From Echinarachnius parma (Eukaryota; Echinodermata; Echinoidea; Clypeasteroida; Echinarachniidae), in the NCBI GenBank assembly GCA_037951105.1, contig JBAMJV010007201.1:1-64000 (forward strand): DNA of 64,000 nt, read 5' to 3'. Positions within the stretch are counted from its first letter, which is position 1. The number at the start of each line of letters is the position of its first letter. Of this stretch, positions 1 through 13,600 are shown one piece after another. The position numbers were made by a program, and so were the translations under genes. The notes under the pieces were generated by a model. That model saw only the letters and a program-made list of their open reading frames with translations, was not told the origin of the DNA and searched no databases.

Positions 1-497
1 AAGTGTCTCACTCCACGAAAAATACTTGGAGCTTCCTCGTTTCTCTTCTGCCGTGTTGTTTAGCTTATGGTAAGAGAAGAATAAAATAGGGTTCGATTTT
101 TTCAAATGTCCCTTTAGTATGAAGATAATTATCATTGAAAATTATCATTGATAAAAAGTACAATTGTCGTCGCTAAACACGTCCGGGCCAGCACGCGTGG
201 GAAATTTTCCCGACCCACTGAACTTTGAGCCGAGCGTGCGCAAATTCCATGAATTCCGTACCGTCTGTATGTATACACGTGTGCTGATATCGTCAAGATC
301 AAATGGATGATTATTACTGCGACAAAGCTACAACAGACCATCAGTATTCGGTGATAAAATACTCAATATTCGTTTTTTTCACTAGGTAAACGGTGTTCGT
401 TTTCTTTCAAACTTTCACAAATCTTTCAATTGTATTTTACAATGATATTGATATAGGATTGAAGTCTCAAATGTCATTTTGTGCAATATCTGACACT
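1..497 (-). mobile_element. Dispersed repeat (copy 1), cut by the window edge
   Basis: The ends (1-140 and about 420-497) match, in inverted orientation, 28432-28798. Shared blocks include the TTGGAGCTTCCTCGTTTC segment and the AATGTCATTTTGTGCAATAT segment. Short inverted ends (GTGAAGTGTC-like) suggest a non-autonomous DNA element. No coding capacity is seen. Confidence 0.6.
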
Positions 498-510
498 TTA
501 CCTGGATCAC

Positions 511-1428
511 TTTAGCCCTAAAAAGACTGGGGGGGGGGGGCTGATTTAGCCTCCCCCCCCCCTCTATTTTCGCGATTATTTCGCAATGCTTAAATATTTT
601 ACGGTGCCACTTCATGAATTTTTTCCTTGAGTCTTGCGCATCTTTTGATACTAAATTTGCACACACCGGGTCAACGATCCGGGTGTTATGTAACATTTTG
701 CGATCGCGTGTCACTGAAAATTCAATTATTTTTTTTGTTAATTCTTCCATATATAACATACAGAGTTTTTAGATGCACCTTTTATGTTGCAGTTTTATAC
801 CCATCTTTTCACATGTATTGTTAGTATTCCCATTTGGCATGGTGAATAAAACTTATTGCATTCTCATTTGCATAAAACAATACAATATATAAAGAATAAA
901 CAAAGAAAGAGATAAAAACATAGAAAACTGTAAAACTAAATCAATTTTCATGATTATCCTGTTGTTTTATCAGAGATTGTGTAAATTTATATAATCTTAG
1001 CATGTATATTGTACCAGGAACACAGTTTTGTTTCATAAGAATCACCATATACAGTATCAAGAAAAATACAAAAAATACAAAAAAAATACAATTTTTGCAT
1101 AATTAATTAGCATATTCTAATTATTAAAAAAATGTAACTATACAATATTGTAGAGCTCATGAACATCTATCACCATGCCAAATTTGGAGTCGATCGGAGT
1201 TTCGGTTGCTGAGAAAAATATATTAAAAATACAATTTTTGCATAATTAATTAGCTCCAATTAGCATATTCTAATATAAAAAATAAATTTAACTATGCAAT
1301 AACTATCACCATGCCAAATTTGGAGTCGATCAGAGTTTTTGTTGCCAAGATCTTGGGGGGGGGGGAGCCCTTGTAGCCCTCCCCTAGTTTTTTAAAGGTT
1401 CAAAATAGCCCAGTCTTTTTAGGGTTAA
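511..1428. mobile_element. Foldback/MITE with 20 bp inverted ends
   Basis: Begins TTTAGCCCTAAAAAGACTGG and ends with the complement CAGTCTTTTTAGGGTTAAA. It has G and C homopolymers just inside both ends. Internally it has two imperfect copies of a TGCCAAATTTGGAGTCGATC segment (about 1175 and 1310). Confidence 0.65.
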
Positions 1429-2210
1429 ACTACATGTATACTGACAGGTATGACAGGTATGATGTGACAATCTCAGATCAACTAATCAAAGCAAAATACT
1501 AATATTAACTATAATAACAAGCAAAGAGAACAGACTATACTGCACCTAAGTCCAGCACAAAAGTTCAGCAGTTGAAGGGCTAATAATAACAAGATCATCT
1601 GCATACATTTAATGATTAACTACCATACCGCCAACTACACAACCTGTTTTACAAATATTCAGATTGTCAGATAGACCAGATTGCAAGAATGAACGTTAAT
1701 AATTTAAATCAAGAACTGCGAACAGTATGTTGAGTATTGTGTAAAGTACAATGTAAAGAATAAAAATAAAAGTCGAGTGATCTTTCATATTCCTTTATTC
1801 ATAGTTTAACATTGATGCAACTTAGATAATACAGTATATCGTACATTATTGATCTGATATTGAGTTGGAGACTCAGTGACAAGAACAAAATGTTTTTCAG
1901 TGGTTATAGCATGTTCAGGCAAAGCACATATTTTAAGAACATATGTTAAACCATATGGCCTAATTATGTATCAAAGGATTTGCTCAAATCTAAAATCAAA
2001 CCGATTGTTGCTCCTTTCTTATCCAATAACTTTTCATCAGTGGAATCCACACTCTACATATGTGCAAGGAACGAAAATACACCTCACTGGTGGACTGTAC
2101 CAAAACCAAAAAGAAGAAGAAAATCCTTGATAGAAATTGGTATAACTTGTTATGCATATTTTTTTTTTCTATGGCATAATTTACTCTTTCTTTAATCCTC
2201 TTTATCATGT
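1429..2210. other. Unassigned AT-rich sequence
   Basis: No convincing exon, RNA gene or repeat structure is seen between the foldback ending at 1428 and the small hAT-like element at 2220. Short ORFs here have no family resemblance. Confidence 0.5.
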
Positions 2211-2219
2211 GGTTATATA

Positions 2220-2338
2220 ATGGGCGTCGATCTGTAATTGATACCCATTCATCAGGGGGGGATAATCTAGGGGGGATGATCTATTCATTCATCCCCCCTG
2301 ATGATCGAATAGGTATTACGTAAGTATCAACGCCCATG
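2220..2338. mobile_element. 119 bp palindromic hAT-like MITE
   Basis: Inverted ends around ATGGGCG, an interior palindrome with CATCAGGGGGG / CCCCCCTGATG, and flanking direct repeats GGTTATATA (2211-2219 and 2339-2347). A target duplication of 8-9 bp is typical of hAT. Confidence 0.75.
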
Positions 2339-2347
2339 GGTTATATA

Positions 2348-3040
2348 CATGTATGCCTAGGAAGCTGAATCCGATTAGAATCATTGTTGCATGCTTTGCT
2401 GTGCTGGACACAAAGGGATGCAGCACAATAAGATATTGAAAGTTCTTAGAAGAATAACCTCTGCAATGCATGCTATGATAGAGCAGAACTACAGGATGCA
2501 GAGGTACTTCATGCATGCCGCCACAGTTGAATGCCCATGAACTGAACTATATATTGCAACTGTATCATCATGAACACAAGGTGACTGGCAGAGGAACTAT
2601 ATAGGTATGTAAAGAACTTTTCTACTCTTCAGTACGGTAATATCAACAGAACAGTCATTTCCAAAATAACCCAACAGAGAGCTTAGCTTTTCAAGATCAG
2701 TATTAAAGCTGCCAAGTACAGTATATTTGTTTTCTTATTTATTTTTGCCAAACTTTATAGTGAAAATACATGTATGTACAGTTCTGTTTCTTTATTTTCG
2801 AAAGCTACACTAAGACTAAAAGAATATATAAACCAAGTGAAATTCAAAACTAAACGCACTTCTTTACAAAGTTAAACTCGGTGTAAAAATTTCATGGCTG
2901 ATTTTGTGAACCAGGATGATTTTCCTTTTTGAAAAAGAAAATGATATATTGAATTGTGAATCTGATCACAGGAGCATGCATGTACAGGAAATCAACATGT
3001 GACATTAGAGGTTGTTCCTGTTATGGTGAACCTAGAAGTG
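2348..3040. other. Unassigned sequence upstream of the DUF229 gene
   Basis: AT-rich, no clear TATA/initiator or exon. Promoter and 5' UTR of the DUF229 gene may lie here or further upstream but cannot be fixed from sequence alone. Confidence 0.4.
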
Positions 3041-3041
3041 C

Positions 3042-3640
3042 CACACAAACCTTGAAGACTGCACCGAAGCTACTGTCACTATTTCACTACTCCATTCTGC
3101 CAGCTGTTCTCATAGTCCAGCTGACACAGACCTTGAAGACTGCACCGAAGCTACTGTCACCATCACTACTCCATTCTGCCAGCTGTTCTCATAGTCTTTG
3201 TCCAGCTGACACAAACCTTGAAGACTGCACCGAAGCTACTGTCACCATCTCACTACTCCATTCTGCCAGCTGTTCTCATAGTCCAGCTGACACAGACCTT
3301 GAAGACTGCACCGAAGCTACTGTCACCATATCACTACTCCATCTGCCAGCTGTTCTCAGTCTTTGTCCAGCTGACACAAACCTTGAAGACTGCACCGAAG
3401 CTACTGTCACCATATCACTACTCCATCTGCCAGCTGTTCTCATAGTCTTTGTCCAGCTGACACAGACCATGAAGACTGCACCGAAGCTACTGTCACCATA
3501 TCACTACTCCATCTGCCAGCTGTTCTCAGTCTTTGTCCAGCTGACACAAACCTTGAAGACTCATGATGAAGCTACAGTCACCATCTCATCACTACTCCAC
3601 CCTGATAGCTGTTCTCATAGTCTTTGTCCAGCTCATCATA
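3042..3640 (+). repeat. Minisatellite built from the signal-anchor start of exon 1
   Basis: About seven units of 59-88 bp carrying CCGAAGCTACTGTCACCAT...CCAGCTGTTCTCATAGTC. The last, diverged unit (from 3563) encodes the start codon and membrane anchor of the DUF229 protein. Units differ mainly by presence of TTTGT and by CATCTG versus CATTCTG. Several units are open in one frame. Confidence 0.85.
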
Positions 3641-4040
3641 TGGTTTGTTTTGTTCAGGGCAGAAAGCAAATTCAATATTGACACTGATCATTTAGTAGTC
3701 CAACAAAAATCACTGGATTTACAACATGTCATTAAGAATACACACAAAGCAGATGGTCATATGACAGCAGGGACAAATATATCTGGTGGCTCCATGAACT
3801 CAACCACGGTTCGTGGTAGTGGGTCATTAAATGGGTCACATGGCAATGCGACAATAAAAAAGTCAAATGGGAACAGGTCATTAAATGGATCACATGGCAA
3901 TGCGACATTAAATGGAATTAGACACGATGAGAGTGGGATTCCTGGACAATATGAAACCCAGAAGGAAGAGACAATGGTCCAGCACATTGGGGGTGAAAAT
4001 GGTCGCAATGGACTTTTCAACACCACACAAGAGACCAATG
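3563..4040 (+). CDS. DUF229 gene exon 1: signal anchor and stalk
   Basis: Encodes a short basic/polar N-terminus, a 19-residue hydrophobic anchor (about residues 13-31, ending ...WFVLF before R32), then a low-complexity stalk. The stalk contains the ten-residue unit SLNGSHGNAT twice, each with N-glycosylation sequons. The donor is G|GTGAGT with one base left over, which exon 2 completes to a Glu codon. The first part of this exon is the last, diverged unit of the tandem array upstream, so transcription may start earlier and a longer 5' part is possible. Confidence 0.7.
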
Positions 4041-4649
4041 GTGAGTCAACTGGATAAAGGAACTGTATAAAAGCATCATTTGGTTGGTAAATGTACATAC
4101 TCATTACCAATGTAACCTCAGGGATAATTATAAAGATATACAACATGTCATGCATGTAATCATTTTGCACTGCAGGCTATATGGATGATTCTGCTATTGA
4201 ATGAGGGTCCGCCAATGCTATAATGCTATGGATGATTGTGCACCAATGCTATAATGCTATTGGATGATTGTGCACCAATGCTATAATGCTATGGATGATT
4301 GTGCACCAATGCTATAATGCTATTGGATGATGGTGCACCAATGCTATAATGCTATTGGATGATGGTGCACCAATGCTATAATGCTATGGATGATTGTGCT
4401 ATTGGATGATGGTGCACCAATGCTATAATGCTGTTGGATGATGGTGCACCAATGCTATAATGCTATTGGATGATTGTGCACCAATGCTATAGGCTAATGA
4501 TATTGGTTGATGGTGCACCAATGCTTTCTTGTCTGAATTAGTGCTGTAACCGATCATCGGATCGGCATGCCGATCACGATCCGATCATACATGATCGGAC
4601 CGTTTTTGCCGATTTCCGATCATGCAGAAAAAATCGGAAGATCGGATCG

Positions 4650-4683
<34 letters not shown>

Positions 4684-7600
4684 ATCCCAAAAAACATATT
4701 TTGGGAATATAAATGAATACCAAAGCAACATATATCCATATGAATAAGCCCAAGGTAATCTTGTATGGGTATGCTTTCATTTAAAACTGATTACCTCTCC
4801 TTTTACAAAATTATTCGCGCCGATTTTGAGCTTAGTCCCATGTGTTTCTGAAAGGTTAAGCCAAATTAATCACATGGGACTAAGCTCAGAATCGGTGTGA
4901 GAAATTTTTTAAAAGAAGAGGTAACAAGTTTGAAATGAAAGCATACCCGTACAAGATTACCTTGGGCTTATTAATATGGATATATGTTGCTTTGGTATTC
5001 ATTTATATTCCCAAAATGTGTTTTTTGGGGATCATTTTCCAAAGAAAAAAATACGATTTTTTTTTTTAGCCGATCATCCGATCCCGATCATCGCTCCGAT
5101 TTTGAAGATCGATAAAATTTTGCCGATCCGATCAAACGATCCGATCATCAAGGTCAGTTACAGCACTAGTCTGAATAGAGATTGGGGAGAACAAGATGTG
5201 TTTAGTAGCTGTTCCAGTTACATTTTTTGAAAATGCCAAATATTGTCAAATTTATTCAACATTTGATCTAAAAGACGTTCTTTTTCATTACAAGTAAATC
5301 CATTTATTTTGTGTTCCATGTGGTGACAATTCTCCAATTGAAACTTATTGTAATAATGATTTTTTTGTTCTCATTGCTTCTTTTCTTTTATCAGAAACAA
5401 ATCCTTTGCTGCAGGAGAGGGCAGCACTGATTGCATCACCTTGGTCAGAGGAGACAAGGCAGAGACTGCTGCACCATCTACAACCGAGTCTTTTCACTCA
5501 AAACTTAGCCCCCCTCAGCGATAGCTCTTGTGACCTGGTTGACATTGAAGCTCCTGAACAGCTGTGCAGTCATCACTATGACTGGGAATGTAGACACAGC
5601 CATACATTTACTCAGCATTTCAGGCATAACAGGTTGGTTGGTAGAAGATGTCTCTTTCTTCAGATCATTTCAGACATAATAGGTTAGTTGGTTGAAGATC
5701 TCTCTTTCTTGGACCATTTCAGACATAACAGGTTGGTTGGTTGAAGATCTCTCTTGGACCATTTCAGACATAACAGGTTAGTTGGTAGAAGATCTCTCTT
5801 TCTTGGACCATTTCAGACATAACAGGTTAGTTGGTAGAAGATCTCTCTTTCTTAAATCATTTCAGACATAACAGGTTAGTTGGTTGAAGATCTCTCTTTC
5901 TTGGACCATTTCAGACATAACAGGTTAGTTGGTTGAAGATCTCTCTTTCTTGGACCATTTCAGACATAACAGGTTAGTTGGTAGAAGATCTCTCTTTCTT
6001 CAGATCATTTCAAACATAACAGGTTAGTTGGTAGAAGATCTCTCTTTCTTCAGATCATTTCAAACATAACAGGTTAGTTGGTTGAAGATCTCTCTTTCTT
6101 CAGATCATTTCAAACATAACAGGTTAGTTGGTTGAAGATCTCTCTTTCTTGGACCATTTCAGACATAACGGGTTTGTGGGTTCAATATTTCTCTTTTTTC
6201 AGACCATTTCAGACATGTTCAGACAATGTTTTGATTAATATAACTTTTTTGTATTGTTGAAAGAAGGTTGAAATGTTATTAAATAACAGGTTAGTTAGTA
6301 GAAGAGTTTTCTTCAGATCATTTCAATACTAGGAAGCTCAAATTCAGCATATTATGTCGATCTCTTGTTTGTCTTTGTAGAACGCTGAGAATCGACTGCC
6401 CAGGTGACTTGCGGGTTGACTGGTACTTTGAGAGGGAAGGAGGACTCACTAGTGATGTCATGAAGAATTACACCAATCAGTATTCAGAATGGAGTCATGT
6501 GACTGGGCCCATTGACATCCAGTTTCCTACGCAGTATGCTGACGTCATGTGCAGAGTGAAAACGGACAATGGGTATGAACTGAATGCTGGTACCTACCAA
6601 TGTTTACTGATAAGAGATTTATAGAATTATATGCCATCATTGTGAATGAAAAGATTTATCAGGAGGTTGGAATTAGGTCGTTATTATCATTCCAAAAGCC
6701 CAAAGGGACCTGTTCGTATAAGTCATCATATCCATATTCCATATTAAGTAAACCTTCATTCCAACCATTATTTCAAGTATTTCAGCTTATTTTCATGTAC
6801 TTGGACGTGGTGTGGCAAGATTGGTAGAGCGCGCGCTTTCCGAACTCGAGATCCCGAGTTCGAACCCAGCCCACTCCGTTTGTCCTTCAGCAAGGCATTT
6901 AATCCACATTGCTGCTCTCTACCCAGGAGTATAAATGGGTACTTGGTCGGGTGTTAATTAGGCTTCAGCGCCCGGTGGGCAGCTGGGCTAGTATGCTCCC
7001 CAGGGAGTTGAGACGGTGCGCAAGATAAATGTGCGGGTTTGACCTGTACCTGATGACCAAGGGTAATAATAATGCGCTTAGAAACATTGTATTAAAGGGG
7101 TAGTTTAGTTTTGGTAAGGCTGAACTTTAGTAGCCAAAACCTGCACAGTAACATTATAAACTAATAGTTATAACTCCACCATGCTCGAAAGGTATACAAA
7201 ATTACAAACGACCAAGTAAAACGCCTGTTATCATTCAAAAAGAGCCATTAAAACACAAGAGGCCGCTTTTTTAAAAGGCATTGGTTTCAACCATTTTCAA
7301 CCAAAATTATGCATGTGATGTTTTGTCGATATAATGATTAAATAGCGAGATCATCAACAACCATTTATAAAATGCTTTTAAACATTTTTGAAAAAGTGCA
7401 AGCATTTTTTTAATTTTTTCAAAAAATCATCTAATTATTTGGGCCCCATAAGATCAGATATATTTATTGATATTTCAGCCGTTTCTGGGTCGATTTTGAC
7501 AAAATAAAGTTTATTCTGCCATTAAAATTGCATGTTCTCTCAAATTCGACACTCAGTTTTTCATTACCTCACAAAAAAATTGCGATGTGCAGCGCCCTCT

Positions 7601-10600
7601 CTACCAAAACTAAACTACCCCTTTAAGCGCTACATAAATGTAATACCGTATTTCAAACTAAATGGATGCCAGTTTCTAAGCACGACTCCTGACATTTTAG
7701 TTCCAACCTTTAGTGAACTAGCTCAGTTTTGATTAGACCCAAAAATCAGTCTGTGTTCCAATGATTGTTCCAATGAAACTACATCAGGCTCCACTGACTG
7801 CTCCATTGGATTTATACTAGAAAACCCCATACATGTAGAGTTGCATGGTTATTTCTCACTAAGTTGATGGATTGACATTAAGCTCTACTATTCATGCACA
7901 CACTTTCTCTTGCAACTAACAGCACAAAGACTCATCACAACTACAGGACCCAGTTTATCCCCAACATAGCAGCTGTCAAGAAGCAGAGGAAAATATTTGA
8001 TAAGTTGGTGAGTATAATATGGAAGCATAATTCAAACTGTTTGATGCTCGTATTACATACATTCTATATGGACCCATGCAACTTGAGTATCGATCTTCAG
8101 GACCATGTTCTTTTTTTCAAAAATCTCATGTTAGAAAATCTCATGTTGCATCAGTTTTAAGCCCAGTTATTACGAAACAGCAATGTACGTTGGCTGAGTT
8201 TGTGAAAGGAAAATATGTGAATAGGTAACTTTATGATTTCGTCTCTCATCAAATATGGCAAGCAATTATCAGCAATTCTCTACAGAACTCAACCAGAGTA
8301 TTTGATAGAAACAGTTCTGAACGCAGGGTTACTGGGTATGTTACAAACTTGCAGTGTCATGTCCAGCTAAACAAATTGCTTTCTTTCTAACTTTTTATTT
8401 TACTTTTGTATCTAAAATTCAGAATATTTTTGTCTTTTGTGTTAATGGTTTAAAAGAAATCCCACATCATTATCAACAAGGCAGTGTCAAGTGTCATAAC
8501 TAATTAAACTAAATATTGTTACTTAAGTTCTGCATTTGAACTGATAATGTTGTTTGAGTCTGCAAATCTTCTGAATATGTTTGTTTTCTTAGAAATCCCA
8601 GGAACCCTCATGGCAGCCATTGTCCATCCTGGCCATCAACGTGGATTCCTTGTCCAGAGCTCAGTTCCACCGCCCATGTGGCCTGCCAAAAACAACACAA
8701 CTCCTCACAAAGCTCTTCCATGCAAGTAAGATCACTGATTTCATCTTGCTTCCCAACAGTCCTTGAAATTAAACATTTTATTATTGTATAATCGTTGTTT
8801 TTCCTCCTTTAAGTTCCTTCATTTAATCTGTTTTTTTTATTCCCTAATTTATATACTACCATAAAACTCTGTGTATAAGACGCACCTTTTTTCAGTCGGA
8901 AAAATTTCAAAGTGGGGGGGGTGCGTCTTATACACAGGACACCCTGTAGTCATGTTGAATGTGTATACACATCGTTTAGGGCATGACAAGAGCTTGCTGT
9001 CAGTTGTAGCATTCAGCAAGATATACCTTTTTCTCACACAAAAAATATTGGTTACAGATGTAAAAATTGCAAGTTTATTGAGCAGTAATACTGCTGCTAA
9101 TGAATATTCATACATTCGTGAGCAGCAGTACTAATTAAATATGCAATTTTCTAACCAGTGGTCATAGATTTTGCTCATAATTAAAAATAGTTGTTAGTAA
9201 ATTTAGAATATTGCATTATATTTAGTAAGTATTGGTGCTCATGAATATTCATGAATATGAATATGAATATTTATGAATATGAATATGAATATTTATGAGC
9301 ACCAGAGTGACTGCTCAATAAATGTGCAATTTGTGTACTATTTTTATGTGAGAAAATGATGTTGATGAATGCTACATTCAACATTAAGCTATTGGCATGC
9401 CCTAGACCAGTGGTATAAGCATTCCAAAATCACTTCAGGGTCTTTAAAAAAAGATACAGGGTGTCAAAAAAATAAAAAATAAATAAAAAAAATAAAAAAT
9501 AAAAAATAAAAAATTTTGCTGTGAAAGTTGGGGGTGCGTTTTATACACGGGTGCGTCTTATACACGGAGTTTTACGGTATACCTTACTATATACATGTAT
9601 GTTTACCCCGTCATATAGTTATGCTACTTTAGAATATCACTCTTATGAGCGCTTGGAGGCTCTTTGCCATTTGTGCTACATCCATAGAAACCATAGAAAC
9701 CCATCTAGGCCTATTGACTTCTATAGGTTTCTATGGGTTTCAATAGGGAAAATGGAACATGGGTTTCTATGGGTCTCCAATGGGTTTTGATTCTATGAGA
9801 ATTTCAACCTGGGAGATGTCTATGGGTCTCATATAAACCCATAGAGACCAATAGGATTGTCCTATGGGAATTTCGACTTAATAATAATAATAATAATAGC
9901 TTGCATTTATAAAGCACTTAATACAGGGTTTCTAAGCGCTGGGATCAATGTTATTAGGAGGTAAAGTGGCTTTATACTACAATTTACAGCCTGTATAACT
10001 GTTTCTAGACTTGTATTATTCTTATTATTATTCCCTAAGTTTTTGAAGTTTTAATCTTTTCAAGTTGTATAAAAAATAGCAACATAAACTGGTATGCTGG
10101 TAAAATTTAATAACAAGGGGGACATATGCCTTCCCATTTCACAGTCAGATTGCTCTATAGTTATCTTGTGGTTTAATCCTAAAGGTTCATTTAAACTTGT
10201 AGCAAATGAAAACAAAAAGGAAGATCAAAGTAAAGTAAAAAGATATAATTGAATTTAGACAATAACAAAACTGACCGTTATATTTGTTTTGTTCTTTCTC
10301 CCTTAGACAGCAAGTCTAGCCACCAGGCATTCCTCTTTAATTGACTCAATGCTATTGGAGGAATGACAGCTATGAACCTCACTCCGCTATATGCAGGTGA
10401 GTTCAATGAGAAATTGACTTGGTCAACCATTAAAATGTGCTATTTGTTAAATTTGTTATGATTCATTCGGCCATATCAGCATGTTTTACTGTGCATTTGA
10501 TTCACATGCATCTCATGCATTTCCTATTTTTCAGGAATATTCTTCAGTAAGGATGATGAGGATGAGAGGGTTCGCCTAAGCAGGTAAGGGTTTCATGACA

Positions 10601-13600
10601 CTGGTCATTTCCTTCATCTATAGAGTACCGAAGTGTGACGTCAGAGCTATTCATTGCCATGGTTGATGGTTCTAAACAATGTCAGGCAAGCAATGAATTG
10701 GTGATCTAGCGGTTGCTAAGAAGGCAATCGTCCGGCTCCGACCCACTACTAAATGCCAGTATGAAAGGAAAAGTTGTTTAGAACCATTACTATGCCATAA
10801 CAAAAGCATGTGACTTCACTACTTCGGTACTCTATAGTGTTGGATCCATTGCCTACATGATCTGGGCCCCGTTGCAGAAAGAGATGCAATCGATTGTAAA
10901 GTTGCAATTAATTGTAAGTCCGATCATGTAACTAAATGCGCACTTCTGATTGGTTCAAATGCGCAATTTTTCTTTCTGCAACGGGACCTTGATCTGACCC
11001 GACTCGACAAAGGCTAAGGATCTCAACTATATTACATGCTTTTAAATATATGCACATCTTGCTTTAGTTCAGATACGCTAGCACTGTTAAATATATATGC
11101 ACATCTTGCATTAGTTCAGATACACTAGCACTGTTAAATATATATGCACATCTTTCTTTAGTTCAGATACACTAGCACTGTTAAATATATATGCACATCT
11201 TGCATTAGTTCAGATACGCTAGCACTGTTAAATATATATGCACATATCTTGCTTTAGTTCAGATACACTAGCACTGTTAAATATGCACATCTTGCATTAG
11301 TTCAGATATGCTAGCACCGTTAAATATGCACATCTTGCTTTAGTTCAGATATGCTAGCACTGTTAAATATGCACATCTTGCTTTAGTTCAGATATGCTAG
11401 CACTGTTAAATATGCACATCTTGCATTAGTTCCGATACGCTAGCGCTGTTAAATATATATGCACATCTTGCATTAGTTCAGATACGCTAGCACTGTTAAA
11501 TATATATGCACATCTTGCATTAGTTCAGATATGCTAGCACTGTTTGCACATCTTGCTTTAGTTCAGATACGCTAGCACTGTTAAATGTATATGCACATCT
11601 TGCATTAGTTCAGATACGCTAGCACTGTTAAATATGCACATCTTGCATTAGTTCAGATATGCTAGCACTGTTAAATATATATGCACATCTTGCATTAGTT
11701 CAGATACACTAGCACTGTTAAATATATATGCACATCTTGCATTAGTTCAGATACACTAGCACTGTTAAATATATATGCACATCTTGCATTAGTTCAGATA
11801 CACTAGCACTGTTAAATATGCACATCTTGCATTAGTTCAGATACGCTAGCACTGTTAAATATATATGCACATCTTGCATTAGTTCAGATACGCTAGCACT
11901 GTTAAATATGCACATCTTGCTTTAGTTCAGATATTTCTATCCTTGTTTTGTTATTGTCTATAGATACACGAAGCCGATCCAAGAGAGGATATGGGACTAT
12001 GCCAATGAACATGGCTACCTGACGAGCCATGCAATGGACACAAGCAACGGACTCTTCGGGACCCGGACGATTTGTTCAGTAAGCCCAAGAATTTCCAAGG
12101 GAAGAGGTTTATGTCTACCCAAATTTAAACTCTCTTGTAGCTGCGTAATATTATACAATTAGTGCATGGTTTGGAGTTGAATATACCAGAATAGACAACG
12201 ATACATTTTTAATTTCTCGAGAGCGATTATATTGCATCGAGGCCGCAGGCCGAGTGCAATATAATCGCACGAGAGAAATAAAAAATGTAGAGGTGTCTAT
12301 TATGGAATATTTAACGACAGGAATCATGTACTAATTGTTATATAAGATGATGACACTCAGGAGCTGATATGTAGATTTCCATGAACATGGATCATGACAA
12401 GTGACATGAAGTTACTCTTCATAATGTAGGCCTATGCCGAATCAGTCAATCATTGAAATTTGTCCTCAAATGTTTTATTGCTGACACGGTCCTCTTGAAA
12501 ACACTTTATAAATGTATTTTAAAATGTAAAATAGGCCTAGTCTAAATGTTGTTACTGCTGACCGCTTCGCGTAATAGCTCCCACCCGTTGCCCTGGCGCA
12601 CCTCGGCGCGGCGTAGAACGACCGTAGAAATTAGACCAGTTCATCCTTTAGCTCCATTAGAATGGCATCAAAATCACTGTCTTTCTCGATACAATATGAC
12701 CACACAACTCGAAAAGAATACGCAATGACTACTTTGGTTTTCTTCAAGTCCATATTATCTATCAATTGTCCGAGATCGTCCTCCGAAATTGTTGGAAAAC
12801 GGTTTGTTTCTTCGCTGGTAGCCATAATTGCAACTTGTTTGTATCACTGCACCCGCCGCGAGAAATAGTTGAACAAATTTGCTATCGCTAGTTTCGTATC
12901 GGTTACAATCGAATAAAAAAAGGCCCTATGACATTAATACAAAAATGCGAAACACGATATATCGTTTTATTAAACACCCAGAATATATCGTTATATCGAT
13001 AGTAAGACAATTATCGTATCGCCATTGTTTTGGTATCGTTTGGGTGGTCTATGGGAAATTTGTACGTCACTGAAAAGTTATAATACATATGTATTATAAC
13101 TTTACCATTGATTATACCGGATTAAGCATCGGTAATCAACCAATAGGAACGCTCAATTTCCCTTAATTATGACGTCATCATCTTATATATTTCAATATCA
13201 TACCATGCATGGTTAGTTTAAAGGGTACCAATCCCCCAATGTAATATACTTATAAATGAAAGGTAACATCTTTAGTAGTCCATTCCATCAACAAGTTCAC
13301 AAAAATATGTTTTGGGAAGAAAAAAATATGATTGGAAAACACATCATTCTAAAGCACGCGTTCACGGGTCTGCATGTATGAGACTACTTTGTCCAGAGCG
13401 AAAGAATCGTCCGGGATTCTGTTGTCTCCAAACGTACGCGTGAATAGCATTGGCGCACTCGCATATGTTTGGCCCGTATGGAACCAGGAAATAGTGGTTC
13501 CGTAAGTGGTGGTAATTAATTTGTTTATTAATTACACAACCCTTTGCGAAATGTTGAGTATCTATTTGATATCACAAAACGAGACCAAAACATATAATTA

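Noticed and set aside
3757-4170. Minus-strand 137-codon ORF
   Set aside because: Antisense of exon 1 stalk-coding sequence.
6803-6890. tRNA gene candidate from the GTTCGAACCC box (also 31443 and 48681)
   Set aside because: Each is fused to a SINE body, occurs in more than one copy and lacks a full cloverleaf.
10342-10344. Selenocysteine codon in the DUF229 protein
   Set aside because: The family is not known to use selenocysteine and no SECIS-like element was recognised in the 3' UTR; a point mutation is simpler.
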